A DNA stretch of 64,000 nt from Amyelois transitella (Eukaryota > Arthropoda > Insecta > Lepidoptera > Pyralidae), in contig NC_083506.1 in NCBI RefSeq assembly GCF_032362555.1, positions 6,991,501 to 7,055,500 of the forward strand, given 5' to 3'. The notes under the pieces are model-generated. The model worked only from the letters and a program-made list of their open reading frames with translations, did no database searches and was not told the origin of the DNA. Numbering within the stretch: position 1 is the stretch's first letter; each line of letters begins with the position of its first letter. Below, piece after piece: positions 24,290 to 35,276 of this stretch. The translations under genes were made by a program, and so were the position numbers.

Positions 24290-25471
24290 GTAAGTAACTC
24301 CAATTTTTTTCTTATTGATAAATAGGTACATGAAATGGTCTAATCAGCTGATCGTTGAAACGATATTTGGTTGACCTAGAAGTTGTTCTTGACCTCTCAG
24401 TGTACCTTAATTTTAAAAAAAAGCTTATTTAATTTGTCATAAATTTTAATAAACTATATTTTTATTTCTTTATATAGTATTTAAATGCTAACGACTATAT
24501 AAAGAAATAAAAATAAAAATAGCTTTAAAGCTGTACTGTAAAATTTATGAATTAAGTCCTAAGGTAAGTAGAGACGTGAATCTTATTCAAAATAACTGTG
24601 ACTTTTATTACATATGTATATTTATAAAGAATATGTAGGTACCTATTATTTTCTTATCTTCAACCAACCCGCGTTATGTTATGTAACTAAATGTCAACAT
24701 TCATCGCGATATTTATCTGTTTATATGGTACTTCGTTATATGTTGATATTTGTTGGGATAAAATTGTAGATACTGCGCAGTCTAGTTACTTATTTTATGT
24801 GTGACGTGTTTTAAATACATAGAAATTTATTTATACTCTTTTTACTTAAATACCTATGAAGATGTACTCAGGTAATAAGCATAATTCTGCAAAGTTCATA
24901 ATTACTATACTCCTATAGTTGCGGTGTCTTTCAAGGCAACACATATTTTTTTTCCTCTTTGACCCATATCAAGAGTTACCTATTACTCATATGTTTTATA
25001 TTTCGCACTTTGTTATAAATAATGTCGAGGATATAAAAATAGCTTTGAAAAGCAAGTGTGATCTTATGTTTTTTAATTTTAAAATTGAGAACTCTTACGT
25101 GATATTTTAAAAATATAATTTAATAACTTCCTTATTTCTTAAACGAGTACTACTCGTACTTACCTTCTTTGCTTCCTTTCTAAAGCTTCATTAATATATG
25201 AAGCTTAAGTTCTTAACCGGATCGTTTACAATGTTAATTGCGTCAATAAAATTTGAACCCACACGGCTGATTAAATTACATTTACACCACGTCATGTAGT
25301 CAACAACTTTAAAAGTTTTAAAGAAAACTGCTTATATAAGATTGTTTAATAGATAAGTTTTTATATGGTCTAAGTATAAGTGATGATAAAAATTACCGCT
25401 AAATAAACATTGTTATTAATTAAAATTTCAGTTCTTACAGGTATTAAATAAAAAGAAATACTTAGAACAAA

Positions 25472-28190
25472 ATGACATTATCCAATGATTATGATGATCA
25501 AATTTCCGAAAAGACTGATATAAATATTGGATCGCCTAATTTGGAATCGTTATATTGTTCACATCTTTGGTCAAACAGTAATTTACGTAGAGCAATCATA
25601 AGTTCGCCAAAAACAGACAAAAAAGAAATAAAATATTGCTATACGTGCAAAGGAAAAATAAGAAGATATGAATTAAATCATAATTTTGTACCAAATGATC
25701 ATTCCACTCCTAACAAAACAGAAAGAGACAATAAACTGCCACGTAATGAAACATATGATAATTGTTTTGGAGAAAGCTCTCAACATTTTAATGACACAAA
25801 CTTGACTACGAAAAGAGAAAAAGAAAACGCTGAACCTGATAAAGAATGCATTCCATCAATTTCTCAACAGATTGATTCTAGTTTTCGACAAAAGTTTACT
25901 TCATATGAAATGCACCCAAATGAGAATAATCAAAGAAGGCTTAGAAAAAGTCTAAAGGGTATAAGATGCATTGTTAATTTCTCGCTAACCGAGAGCCCAA
26001 TGAAAAAAAGAACACAAATACAAGCCTGCTCAATTAGTTTAATGATAGTAGCTATTATAGGCATAAGTTTTGTCTTGGTAAATTTTACGTCTCCTAATTT
26101 TACACGAGCAACTAATGTAGATAGTACAATTGTAGTGCCAATTAAAAATATAAAAATTAATCAAAGTTCTTCGACAGAAACAAATTTCTATTCTGATCCT
26201 CATCTATTAACAGAAGTAAGCACTACAGAATATGTGACAACTACGGAACATTCAATATATACAACAGAAAACATATCGTTGAAATCTAGTATCATATCCA
26301 AAATACGTAAGAACATCAGAACCTATCCAAAAGACGGAAAAAGGGAACGAGAAAGCCAGAAACCAAAGGACATTATTAATAGAGATTTATCAGAAAGGTT
26401 TTGTTCGTGCCAAAGTAATGAAGTTTGTATGTTGGATGAAAATAGTGGAACCTCAATTTGTAAAAAAGCAATAGACATCGATGATCCTACGGGTAAATAT
26501 GCGATACACCATACCCTATTCAGTGTAACATAAAAAAAATTCTTCTATTAAAAATTCGTATTCCAATGTTAGTAAGTAGGTAAGCATTGAAAGCGTATTG
26601 AGCAATTTAGCTAAACGTGGTCTTTCAGTCTTGTGATTATCAGCTGTCTAAACCGTAAAGGATAAAGACGTCATAATTATGTGTTTGTACCTAAGTAAGT
26701 ATAATAATTATTTTTAAACAATAAGATGTATATTTACAGGATGCGGTGGGTTGTGCGCTCTTGAAACAGAAGCATGTAAACTAGTGGACAGGGTACGAGG
26801 AGTGCGTGTCTGCAGACTGCTGACATTGGCGTCATGTTCCCCTGAAGAATGGCGTTGCAGGAACGGTTTATGTGTAAAAGCTGAAGCACGATGCGATGGC
26901 TCAATACAATGTTATGACCGATCCGACGAATTGCATTGTGGTACCTAATTATAAATATTTTTTTTAAGCATTCTATGATTCTATAAATTAATATTAAATG
27001 AACATTGAGTTAAAGACACATTCAGATTTTATTATGATTGAAATACCGAGCAAACAAAATAACTAAAGTACTCATAATGGGACTAAACTAAAATACAAGA
27101 CATTCGGTTCTTATTGAAATTTCATGTTTTTCTTTTCCAGATTGTGATTTAACCAAACAATTTCGATGTGGACAATCAATATCATGTTTCTCAAATACCA
27201 AAATGTGTGATGGTGTCATCGATTGCTGGGACGGCTACGACGAAGTTAACTGCACTGCTGGTAACGTGATTTTATAACCGTGTGTTTTAAGATCTTAAAT
27301 GAAATAGTAGAATCGATATTGGTAAATGCATAATTGTCCCATTAGGAATACAACCATGGTGGTTCATCCGTAAGGTAAACGCGGGATAAAACAATTTAGA
27401 ATTATGAAATGAATGACGTAGTATCCGTATAACCTATTCCTATCCCACCTTCCAAATTTGATAGTTCTATCCTTGTTATCTGTCCCTCAATAGTATACCT
27501 ATCCTATCTATTTCTATCTCACCACGGTGCGTAAATGTGCAAGCGTTGTACCGTTTTCACAAAACTAGGCTATGAATGTGCTCACTCAAACCTAACGGGA
27601 CTTCCTATATAAACTTCCTCTAAATTGGAAATCGATTTCAGCACAATGAAGTCGCCCGCATTAATTTTTTAAACATAATAATAACGATGCAATTGTTAAC
27701 CATTTTACTAGCATTTAGGTACCTACCTACCCAAGCTTTTTCTTCCATAAAAAATTACAGTGTCTTAAGCGAATGCCTAATACGCCGAATTTCGAAATAG
27801 GTGCACGTTTCACTAAACTAAAACGTGTTCGTTAAAACCTTATTTATAGAAGAATATATAATTAAAAATGACGTATTTATAGAAAAATAATCAAAATAAC
27901 GTATTGATAAAGTTGTGAATCTGCTTATTTATTTTACATATCAAATTTATTTTCTTTCAGAGTGTCCAAAAGATCAGTTCACTTGCACCGATGGGCAGTG
28001 TATACTGGCGTCTAGATTTTGCGATGGTTTCGCCGACTGCACAGACGGAAGTGACGAGCCGCACGGCTGTGACGGCGACTGCAGCGCTCACGAGCTCCGC
28101 TGCGGCAACCACCGCTGCGTGCCCACCACCGCGCGATGCGACGGCCACGATAACTGCGGCGATTCTACAGACGAATTGCACTGTTCCTAG
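25472..28190 (+). CDS. type II membrane protein with four LDL-receptor class A repeats
   Basis: Four exons (25472-26492, 26740-26940, 27141-27260, 27961-28190) join in phase 1 to 523 aa. The first 184 residues are polar and probably cytosolic. One membrane span lies at about 185-205 ([20 protein letters not shown]), with no N-terminal signal peptide. A Thr/Ser-rich stalk and a small Cys-containing block ([10 protein letters not shown], then [12 protein letters not shown]) follow. Four LDLa repeats come next, each with six Cys and the calcium-binding acidic end (YDRSDE, WDGYDE, TDGSDE, GDSTDE); repeat 2 has Tyr where Ser is usual. Corin-like proteases have a similar N-terminal layout, but here TAG follows the last LDLa directly, with no SRCR or protease exon visible before an AATAAA at 28537. 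Its ligand and role are unknown. Confidence 0.85.
26575..26690 (+). repeat. SINE-A fragment in the first coding intron of the LDLa gene
   Basis: Pieces such as GAGCAATTTAGCTAAACGTG and GTCTTTCAGTCTTGTGATTA match the central and 3' parts of SINE-A. It is strongly diverged. Confidence 0.35.
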
Positions 28191-28536
28191 CACTGCGAAA
28201 GTGTTTTTTTTTACTTACTTTCTACTAAGTATAACTCAATTTGTCTTGAGCGGTGTCGCTGTGTTAGGTTGTTGAAGCATTTGTCACTTAATTTACGCGT
28301 GTTCCTATATTAATTTTATGCACTCTTCATTTGGGGTTTAAAAGGAGCTTATTTATTTTCTACGTTTGCTGTGTTTTGCTGGCACAGTTTAGAGGAGGAC
28401 CACTTGACCTGACACATTTAAAAGTCACATTATTAGAAATTTAAGTGTGAACCTATACTTATTAATTTATTTAAAACAGTTCAGTTTTTGGTTTAAAAAT
28501 TGCTGTAGTTTATTATTATATATTTTGGTCCCACCT

Positions 28537-28542
28537 AATAAA
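28537..28542 (+). terminator. polyadenylation signal of the LDLa gene
   Basis: AATAAA lies about 350 nt after the stop codon and is the first canonical hexamer downstream. It supports the gene ending here rather than continuing into a protease domain. Confidence 0.5.
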
Positions 28543-28714
28543 TATCTTAACATGGACGTCTTCTTTTATTTGTAGCTCAAAAAAAGTTTAAGGAAATGGT
28601 ATAACGTTATCTCAACTTTTTTCAGAACGCATTGTTTTCACCAGAGATGTGCGAAGAAAACGTGTCACGCCAGGATATTTAACTGTAATTTGAAAATGTG
28701 TCCTACGAGTTGTT

Positions 28715-29245
28715 TGTTTGTTTATTTGTAATAATTTTACTGTACATAAAAATATACACAGGCGGACTTATCCCATTAAGTGATCTCTTCCAGTCAACCA
28801 TTGAATAATTAAGAGGAGAGTTACTTGAATAGGGCAGAAGAACGTACAAATCCTTATCCTATATAATCCTACATACATAGGTTTATATACACAAACACAA
28901 TAACATACTTTTATAAATATATACACCATAAAAGTAATATATTTACATATATAAATACATACAGCCCCATACAGGTATCGATTATATTAAATAGCTCAAT
29001 TACTCGGAGTAACAAAAAAGGATTGCTTACACAACTCTGGACATAAAAGAAATCACAGATTGTGCTAACTTTATATCCACTGGAAGTGACTTCCACAACA
29101 CAACTTCAATGTATGGGACGAACGAGATGGTATGTTCAGAACAGGATCATTCGATGAATTCGATTATCGACCGACACTACGAAAAGAGAATTTGGAACGA
29201 AGATAATCTGGGAAGCAGGGGTTAAAGAGGACATTATAGAGGAGC
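28715..29245 (+). repeat. dispersed repeat of the GTTTGTTTG...GCGGACTT type
   Basis: The block opens GTTTGTTTGTTTATTTGTAA, then has ACACAGGCGGACTTATCCCA and GATCTCTTCCAGTCAACCAT. The copy at 51728-52440 starts with the same blocks. I cannot assign the class. Confidence 0.5.
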
Positions 29246-30119
29246 AGCTCCTTCAGGCATGCAATATTTTTATAATTGTTAATACTAACTTAAGTATACT
29301 TAACACATCTTATGAAAATAATTCAGAAAATGATATTTTTTTTAAATTATCGGTTTTGAGTCGACTAATACTCCTCATTGTCCGATACTATCGATAGTAT
29401 TGTTCCTTACTAGTAGTATTGCTCCAAAACTGGTTACATAGTATATAGTACCTAATAGTTATTTTGGGCATCATTGAAGCCCTCAAGGATGCTCCATCCC
29501 AGTTTTTTTCACATTATCTATTATTTCTTCGCTCCTAATAGTTGCAGCTTAACGTTATATAGCCTAAAGCCTTCCTCGATAAATGGTCTATTCAACACAA
29601 AAATAATTTTTCAATTCGAACCAGTAGTTCTTGAGATTAGCGCATTCAAACAAACAAACTCTTCAGTTTTATAATATTTGTATAGATTAAAATTAGTATA
29701 GATAAATCTAAGTGCATACGCAAACTAAAAAAAATATTCTAATAGAATTATAACCAGAAATATGTACCTACTACTTACAAAAGAAATGAAAATAAAGTTG
29801 AAACGCCTGTGCAATACTATCTACTTAAACCTATTTCACTTAAATGGCTTGTTATATTTCATTTCATGTATAAGTTTGGTGTTTCTATACCGATTTCGGT
29901 GATTCTTATTTTATTGAATAGGTACTTATATTATTTTTTAAGAATTACGAATGAGTGAGAGTGACGTCAGAGTAAAGAAATATAATCAGAAATCTCCGAA
30001 CTGCTAAGCTATTAGGAATTACACGAGTTATTGTGAGTCAACCATGAAAGATAGACTTATGCTGTCTTGGGATAATTTTTTAATAATTTTATCTACAATA
30101 TTTCCGTTATACATGGTTT

Positions 30120-30390
30120 CGCTGTAGCTTTAACCACTAAGGGTGCACCCGCGACGGAAGCTTAAAAAATCAAGTAACTTCTCCCGTTTTCCCAACATTT
30201 TTTTTCACTGCTCTGCTCCTACTGATTGTAGCGTAATGAAAAGTATACTTGTTTATAACCTGCTCAGGAGTATGAAGAATAACTGTACTAAGTTTCGTTA
30301 AAATCCGTCAGGTATTTTTTGTTTCTATAAAGAACATACAGAAAGACAGACAGACAGACACAAAAATTTTACTGATTGTATTTTTGGCAT
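30120..30390 (+). repeat. dispersed repeat ending in (GACA)n
   Basis: It contains GCTGTAGCTTTAACCACTAA, AAGTTTCGTTAAAATCCGTC and an AGACAGACAGACAGACACAA end. This form is typical of a dispersed lepidopteran repeat with a simple-sequence tail; the class is uncertain. Confidence 0.4.
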
Positions 30391-30470
30391 CAGTATAGAT
30401 CACTAATCACCCCCTGATAGTCTTTTTTTAAATATATTCCATGTACAGAATTGACCTCTCTACAGATTTA

Positions 30471-30839
30471 TTATAAGTAAGATAAGACAGATAAGAAATT
30501 ATCAAAAAGTGAGAGAGGATAAGGAGCCAGCTCGTAGTTAAAATATTGGCGAAGTTCGTCGTTGCTTTTCCTTAAAAAGCATAAACGCTGAAAAATTTGA
30601 TTTGGATCCACAGCAACTTTAATTTTATTAATTTTAATTTTGCTGCTCATGCTCAATAAAGATTTAACTGTATCTTTCGTCGTCATCTTCATATCCTTAA
30701 AGTTGAAATATTTCATTTTGCGTCTTATATTGATTCCAATATCAAATGATTCATAACAATTTATAGTTTCGTTACCTACAACTCCTGTGGAAATGGCTAC
30801 TACCTCCTGGACATCTGGAAATGTTTTATTATTACGGGA
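30471..30839 (-). pseudogene. fragment of a transposon-derived ORF
   Basis: The frame is open from about 30839 to the stop at 30471 and reads FPDVQEVVAISTGVVGNETI, later VDPNQIFQRLCFL and YELAPYPLSLFDN. I associate the YELAPYPLSLF-type motif with abundant transposon-derived ORFs in invertebrate genomes, not with host genes. The frame lacks a credible start and ends abruptly. It lies about 100 bp left of the hAT-like element but outside its target duplication, so it is a separate remnant. Confidence 0.5.
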
Positions 30840-30934
30840 AATTTTATTTTTATATCTTTTTTTTTAATTTTATTACAACTAATGTATGAAGTTTTTATAA
30901 GGAAAAGTAATGCATAACTAGATATATTTTTTAT

Positions 30935-30942
30935 ATAATTTG
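30935..30942 (+). repeat. 8-bp target site duplication, left copy
   Basis: ATAATTTG immediately precedes the terminal inverted repeat and is repeated exactly at 33187-33194. Confidence 0.9.
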
Positions 30943-33186
30943 TAGTGTCCGACCGAAGCTTCGGCTTCGGCTTCGGCTTCGGCCACCTTCGGCCAAAAAA
31001 TCCACCTTCGGCGAAACATTCGGCTTCGGCCCAAAACCCGACCGAAGCCGAAGGTTTCGCCGAAGGTCCGAGCGACCGTCGAGATTGAACGAACTGAACA
31101 GGACGTCCTTAATTTGATCAAGATACGTTCGTCTAGGTCTTCCCACTCCGACCTTTCCCTCCACACTCTCCTTGTATATTTGCTTAGTCAACCTGTTTTC
31201 ATTCATCCTCTCCACATGACCGAACCATCTCAACATACCCTTTTCTATTCCTGTAACTACATCTTCTTTCACATCACAACATTCCCTAATCACGCTGTTC
31301 CTTATCCGGTCACTCAATTTCACACCCAACATACTCCTTAACGCTCTCATTTCCACTGCATTTATTCTGCTTTCGTGCTTCTTTTGCCATACCCAACTTT
31401 CACTCCCATACATTAATGTCGGGACCAACACGCCCCTATGCACAGGCAGCCGAGCCTTTTTGGATAGTTTCTGACTGCTCATAAAGGCATGCAAAGCTCC
31501 ATTCACCAAGTTCCCCGCGTTCGCTCTCCTTTCAATATCACTATCACACTTGCCATCTGATGTAAACTTTGATCCTAGATATACAAACTCTTTCACTTGC
31601 TCAACTTTTTCTCCTCCAATCAAAATATTACATGCTGTCATTTCTTTCTCCATTTCAAAAACCAGTGTTTTAGTTTTACTTACGTTCACTTTCTTCCTTT
31701 CTCATTTAAAGCTTCATGCATACAGTTTACCATCTCCTGTAACTCCTCCGCTGATGACGCCAGTATAACCTGATCGTCGGCATAGAGCAGACATTTGACG
31801 AGTAACTCATTCATCCTTAATCCACTTTCAGACTCTTTCAAATCTGTCAAACAACTATCCATAAATAGGTTGAACAGCCACGGTGACGCAACACATCCTT
31901 GCCTAACGCCTTTCTCAATCTTAAACCACTCAGTGTGCGCTCCGTTTATCCTGACACAAGCACACGAATCCTCATATAAGGATTTCAGTGCTCGTATCAA
32001 GAGACTGCTCACCCCATGCATAGAAAGTGCTGACCACAATTCATTCCTCTCAACTCTGTCATAGGCCTATTCCAAATCCACGAATGTGCAATAGACTTTT
32101 TGACTCTTGGCCAAAAACTTTTCGGCTATGCACCGCAAAGAAAAGACCTGATCAGTACATTCCATTCCCTTTCGAAATCCCGCTTGAGCATCCCATATTT
32201 TGCCATCAGTTTCATTCCTGACTCTTTTAATCAATACCTTAGCATATAATTTGCCGACGACGCTAAGCAGGCTTATACCACGATAATTTTTGCAGTCCAG
32301 TTGTGACCCTTTTCCTTTGTAAAGTGGCACGATAACAGCCTTACACCAATCTTTTGGTACTCGGCCGCTTCTCCAACACAAATTGAAAAGGCAGTACAAC
32401 TGTCTAGCTACGACGCCTTTTCCTGCTTTTAGCATCTCGACCTGTATCATACCCAGCAGCCTTACCCGCTTTCATACTCTTAAGTGCTTCCACAATTACG
32501 AACATTTCAATTTCGCCTTCCATCTCATTTTCTTTTTCTTCGCTATAGCAGAACTCTTTCTTATTTCCTTTCTTTTTTTCAAATAAACTCTCAAAATAGT
32601 CCTTCCATATCTTTAGCACACATTCTTCTTCTTTCACAACGCTACCATCCTGGCATCTGATCCTAGTCAGCTCTTTGGTTATAGTTTTTCCTCGGGCTGA
32701 CCTTACGGATTTCCAGAATACTTTCAGATTTGACTGAAAGTCTTCTGATAACCTTTTATCAAATTCCTCTTTATACTCTTCTTTCTGTCTAATCACAGCT
32801 TTCTTAACCAAATCTTTCATTTTTTTATATTCCTTACGTGCTTCATTCACATCTTCATCTATAACCTCTTGCATTCTTAAGTTAGCTTTAGCTGCTAACA
32901 AATCCAGCCATGCTTTCTTCTTTAATCGCACAAGTTCTTGCACATCTTTATATGATATATCATCAACTTCTATATGAGACAGTCAATATATAAACCTTCA
33001 ATATTGAGGTTTTGAAATAATTTTAATATTAATTGTAGCTTGTAGACAATATTGAACAAAATTAATTACTGAGTGCTGAGAGAATATAAACCTTCGGCTT
33101 CGGCTTCGGCCGAAGGTTGTGGCGATAGCCGATTAATCGGCTTCGGCTTCGGCTTCGGCCAAAAATAGACCTTCGGTCGGACACTA
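30943..33186. mobile_element. hAT-like foldback transposon carrying RTE retrotransposon cargo
   Basis: The ends are 16-bp perfect terminal inverted repeats (TAGTGTCCGACCGAAG). They are flanked by exact 8-bp duplications ATAATTTG at 30935-30942 and 33187-33194, the target-site length of the hAT superfamily. Both subterminal regions (about 30957-31075 and 33090-33175) are packed with CTTCGG hexamers in both orientations, which can fold back and could bind a transposase. No hAT transposase is visible; the interior is mostly a broken RTE ORF on the minus strand. So it is non-autonomous and moved, or was completed, after acquiring the retrotransposon piece. Confidence 0.85.
31099..32965 (-). pseudogene. 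RTE-type LINE reverse transcriptase, truncated and broken
   Basis: Minus-strand frames in order from 32943 to about 31105 encode the middle and end of an RTE-like ORF. They contain a pre-RT region, FCYSEEKENEMEGEIE, VIVPLYKGKGSQLDCKNYRG, the palm motif FVDLE...AYDRVE, RQGCVASPWLFNLFMD and the catalytic YADD. Downstream comes the RTE C-terminal region ([15 protein letters not shown]). It is inactive: a frameshift near 32450, an in-frame stop inside palm motif A near 32067, and a further frame change near 31690. The endonuclease domain is missing. Homology with the intron copy at 42637-43064 stops at about 31099, so the 3' end is also cut off. Confidence 0.85.
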
Positions 33187-33194
33187 ATAATTTG
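33187..33194 (+). repeat. 8-bp target site duplication, right copy
   Basis: ATAATTTG immediately follows the right terminal inverted repeat and equals 30935-30942. Confidence 0.9.
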
Positions 33195-33774
33195 CATAAA
33201 AACTATTTAAAAAATATAAATAATTACTTATGTCCCCCTCTTAAAAGGTTTCTGATTTTAAATAATATTAAAAAAAATTAAATAAAAAAACCATCAAAAT
33301 CGGAGCTGTTCTTGAGGACTTCCGAGAAAAAACCTTCATTGACGCGACTAATAGTATTGATAGGGTGGAATCCGGTATAAGTCGCACTCAACGAACCAGA
33401 TCTTTTTCCCACTCAAGAATCAGAACTATTGTTTTTCCTGTATCGATAGTCCATCGAATGAAATGCTATCGATGATAGTTGACAGAGTCGATTATTGACC
33501 AGCATTATTACAAGGCACAACTTTTAGACCAAATAAATTGTACAAGACTAGTAGCTAGATAACAAATCTCATCTTCTCAATCATTTTCTGTTTCGTTTGT
33601 TTCCTTTTCAATCATTCACAGTGCTGCCAACTTAGCACTTTCGGCGCTAAATCTTGCGCCCAAAATTCGGAGCTTAGCGCTTAGCACCCATTTTGAACTG
33701 AAAAACTTGCGTCTTTTTTATCAATAAATTTCTGTTTTTTGTGTAATTATCAAAGAATTTATGGTAAAGCCAGT

Positions 33775-33858
33775 CTTGATGCCCTATTATAGAGATGAGA
33801 AACAAACTTTCTCTGGCCTGGGTCTGGAATGTTCATCTATATAAGTATTTATTACAAA
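33775..33858 (+). repeat. SINE-B fragment interrupted by SINE-A
   Basis: AGAGATGAGAAACAAACTTT, TCTCTGGCCTGGGTCTGGAA and TATAAGTATTTATTACAAAA are SINE-B body blocks. The family resumes weakly after the SINE-A insertion, near 34150-34185. Confidence 0.6.
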
Positions 33859-33870
33859 ATATAGATAGAT

Positions 33871-34140
33871 GTGCCGTGTGGTTCCCGGCACCAATACAAA
33901 ACAGAATAGGACCACTCCATCTCTTTCCCATGGATGTCGTAAAAGGCGACTAAGGTATAGGCTCATAAACTTGGGATTCTTCTTTTAGGCGATGGGCTAG
34001 CAACCTGTCACTATTTGAATCTCAATTCTATCATTAAGCCAAATAGCTGAACGTGGCCATTTAGTCTTCAAGACTGTTGGCTCTGTCTACCCCGCATGGG
34101 ATATAGACGTGACGATATGTATGTATGTATGTATGTATGT
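33871..34140 (+). repeat. SINE-A, best-preserved copy, with 12-bp target duplication and (TATG)n tail
   Basis: The 270-bp copy starts GTGCCGTGTGGTTCCCGGCA and ends TATAGACGTGACGATATG followed by TATG repeats. The direct repeat ATATAGATAGAT flanks it at 33859-33870 and 34141-34152. The duplication and simple tail show insertion by target-primed reverse transcription. Its last 50 bp resemble the end of the RTE element at 43017-43064. Confidence 0.85.
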
Positions 34141-34239
34141 ATATAGATAGATACCTTATATCAGTGACTTAATATCACGTTTCACTCATGTTGCGTGTGA
34201 AGTAAAATTTTAAAAGAAAGGATTTTCATTTTTATTAAA

Positions 34240-34400
34240 TCAAAATCCTATAATGATGTCGTATAAGGGATAGGCTAATAAAATTGGGATTCTAAATCTC
34301 AATTCCATCTTTAAACCATGCAACTGAACTGTGTCTTTCTGTCTTTTCAAGACTGGCTCTGTCTTCCTCGCAAGGAATATAGACAAAATTATGTGTATGT
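34240..34400 (+). repeat. SINE-A fragment
   Basis: GTCGTATAAGGGATAGGCTA, TTGGGATTCTAAATCTCAAT, TTCAAGACTGGCTCTGTCTT and GCAAGGAATATAGAC are recognisable SINE-A blocks with an internal deletion. Confidence 0.6.
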
Positions 34401-35047
34401 ATGAATTTCACGATGCTTGGAAGCGAATATAGCTATTGACGAACTAAAAAACAAAAAAAAACTAACAAATGCGCATACCAATAAGCTCGTCGTAACAGTT
34501 ATTTAGCCGCGTCCATCGCTGTTGAAGGCGAGAACTACCTATACTTGAGAGGGTAAGGGTATAAAAGTTTGAGAGGGTATATCCAAAGAAGTTCTCGCCA
34601 AGATTCTTGCGAGAGCGTGGAGTGCCCATTAAGGCAGTGTACATTTATTTTCTCAAGCTCCTATGCTTCAGTACAAATTCTTTAGTAAATACCTACTACC
34701 TAATATTATGTAAATCTTTTTTTTTATTTTCTTCCTTGAGGCAATTAAAATTCTATGAGAGCTTATTTTTGCCAGTTTTGAGTTTTAGTTAGTCCTCAAT
34801 AAAGAACTTTCATTACAATGGTTCTAAAGGTCAAGTAAAAGCTGTGGATGCTTTACTTCACCCACTTTCGGGACTTTTTTGACAACATCAAAAGTCAATA
34901 CGTTTTCATTCTACATTCATTGGTACATAAATGTTCTAGCACTTATGCCTGTAATTAAATATTCGATCAAACACTCATCTTAGAAAAATATTCGATCAAA
35001 CACTATTTTGGGTTCTAGCTAAAAAAGTTTATAGGTCTGGTGTAGCG

Positions 35048-35065
35048 CCTTCTCTTCGGAGAAGG
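35048..35065 (+). promoter_or_regulatory. UUCG-tetraloop hairpin in the SRRT promoter or leader
   Basis: CCTTCTC-TTCG-GAGAAGG forms a 7-bp stem closed by a C(UUCG)G tetraloop, an exceptionally stable RNA fold. It lies 212 bp upstream of the SRRT start codon. If the transcription start is upstream of it, the hairpin would be in the 5' leader; if not, it is only promoter DNA. Confidence 0.4.
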
Positions 35066-35276
35066 TTGGCAACGCTGTTCCATTCATTCATTTCATTCAT
35101 GGTTTTCTATCGTTCGTTTCGTTTCGTACGCCGACCGAGGAGGGAGAGGAGCTTGCTTTCCGTTTGTCGCGTGGCTACCTATTTAGAAATTGCTTCAAAG
35201 ATAAAGTTACCTTATTTACACGAAAATATTCATTAGGAACACCGCTAGCGATATAATTTAGTAACCTAAGTATATC

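Larger units (their letters stand above)
9864..25471. other. gene-poor interval between Asm and the LDLa gene
   Basis: No long coding region is present. The listed islands are a coding-like segment (10753-10961), a TA-flanked DNA transposon remnant (14334-14977), a candidate 5' exon (15645-15790), SINE-A and SINE-B pieces, a short membrane-span ORF (19600-19707), a GC-rich block (21540-21840), a 68-bp palindrome, and the LDLa promoter with its leader exon (24068-24289). Further hairpins lie at 17428-17462 (14-bp arms) and 24457-24515 (22-bp arms). Elsewhere I see only AT-rich sequence. Confidence 0.5.
28543..35047. other. transposon-rich interval between the LDLa gene and SRRT
   Basis: The interval contains a dispersed repeat (28715-29245), a repeat at 30120-30390, a transposon-derived ORF fragment (30471-30839), the hAT-like element with RTE cargo (30943-33186), and nested SINE-B and SINE-A (33775-34152). 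Another SINE-A piece lies at 34240-34400. No host gene is apparent. Confidence 0.6.

Noticed and set aside
31550..32586. Several plus-strand frames in the RTE region
   Set aside because: They are antisense shadows of the minus-strand reverse transcriptase ORF.
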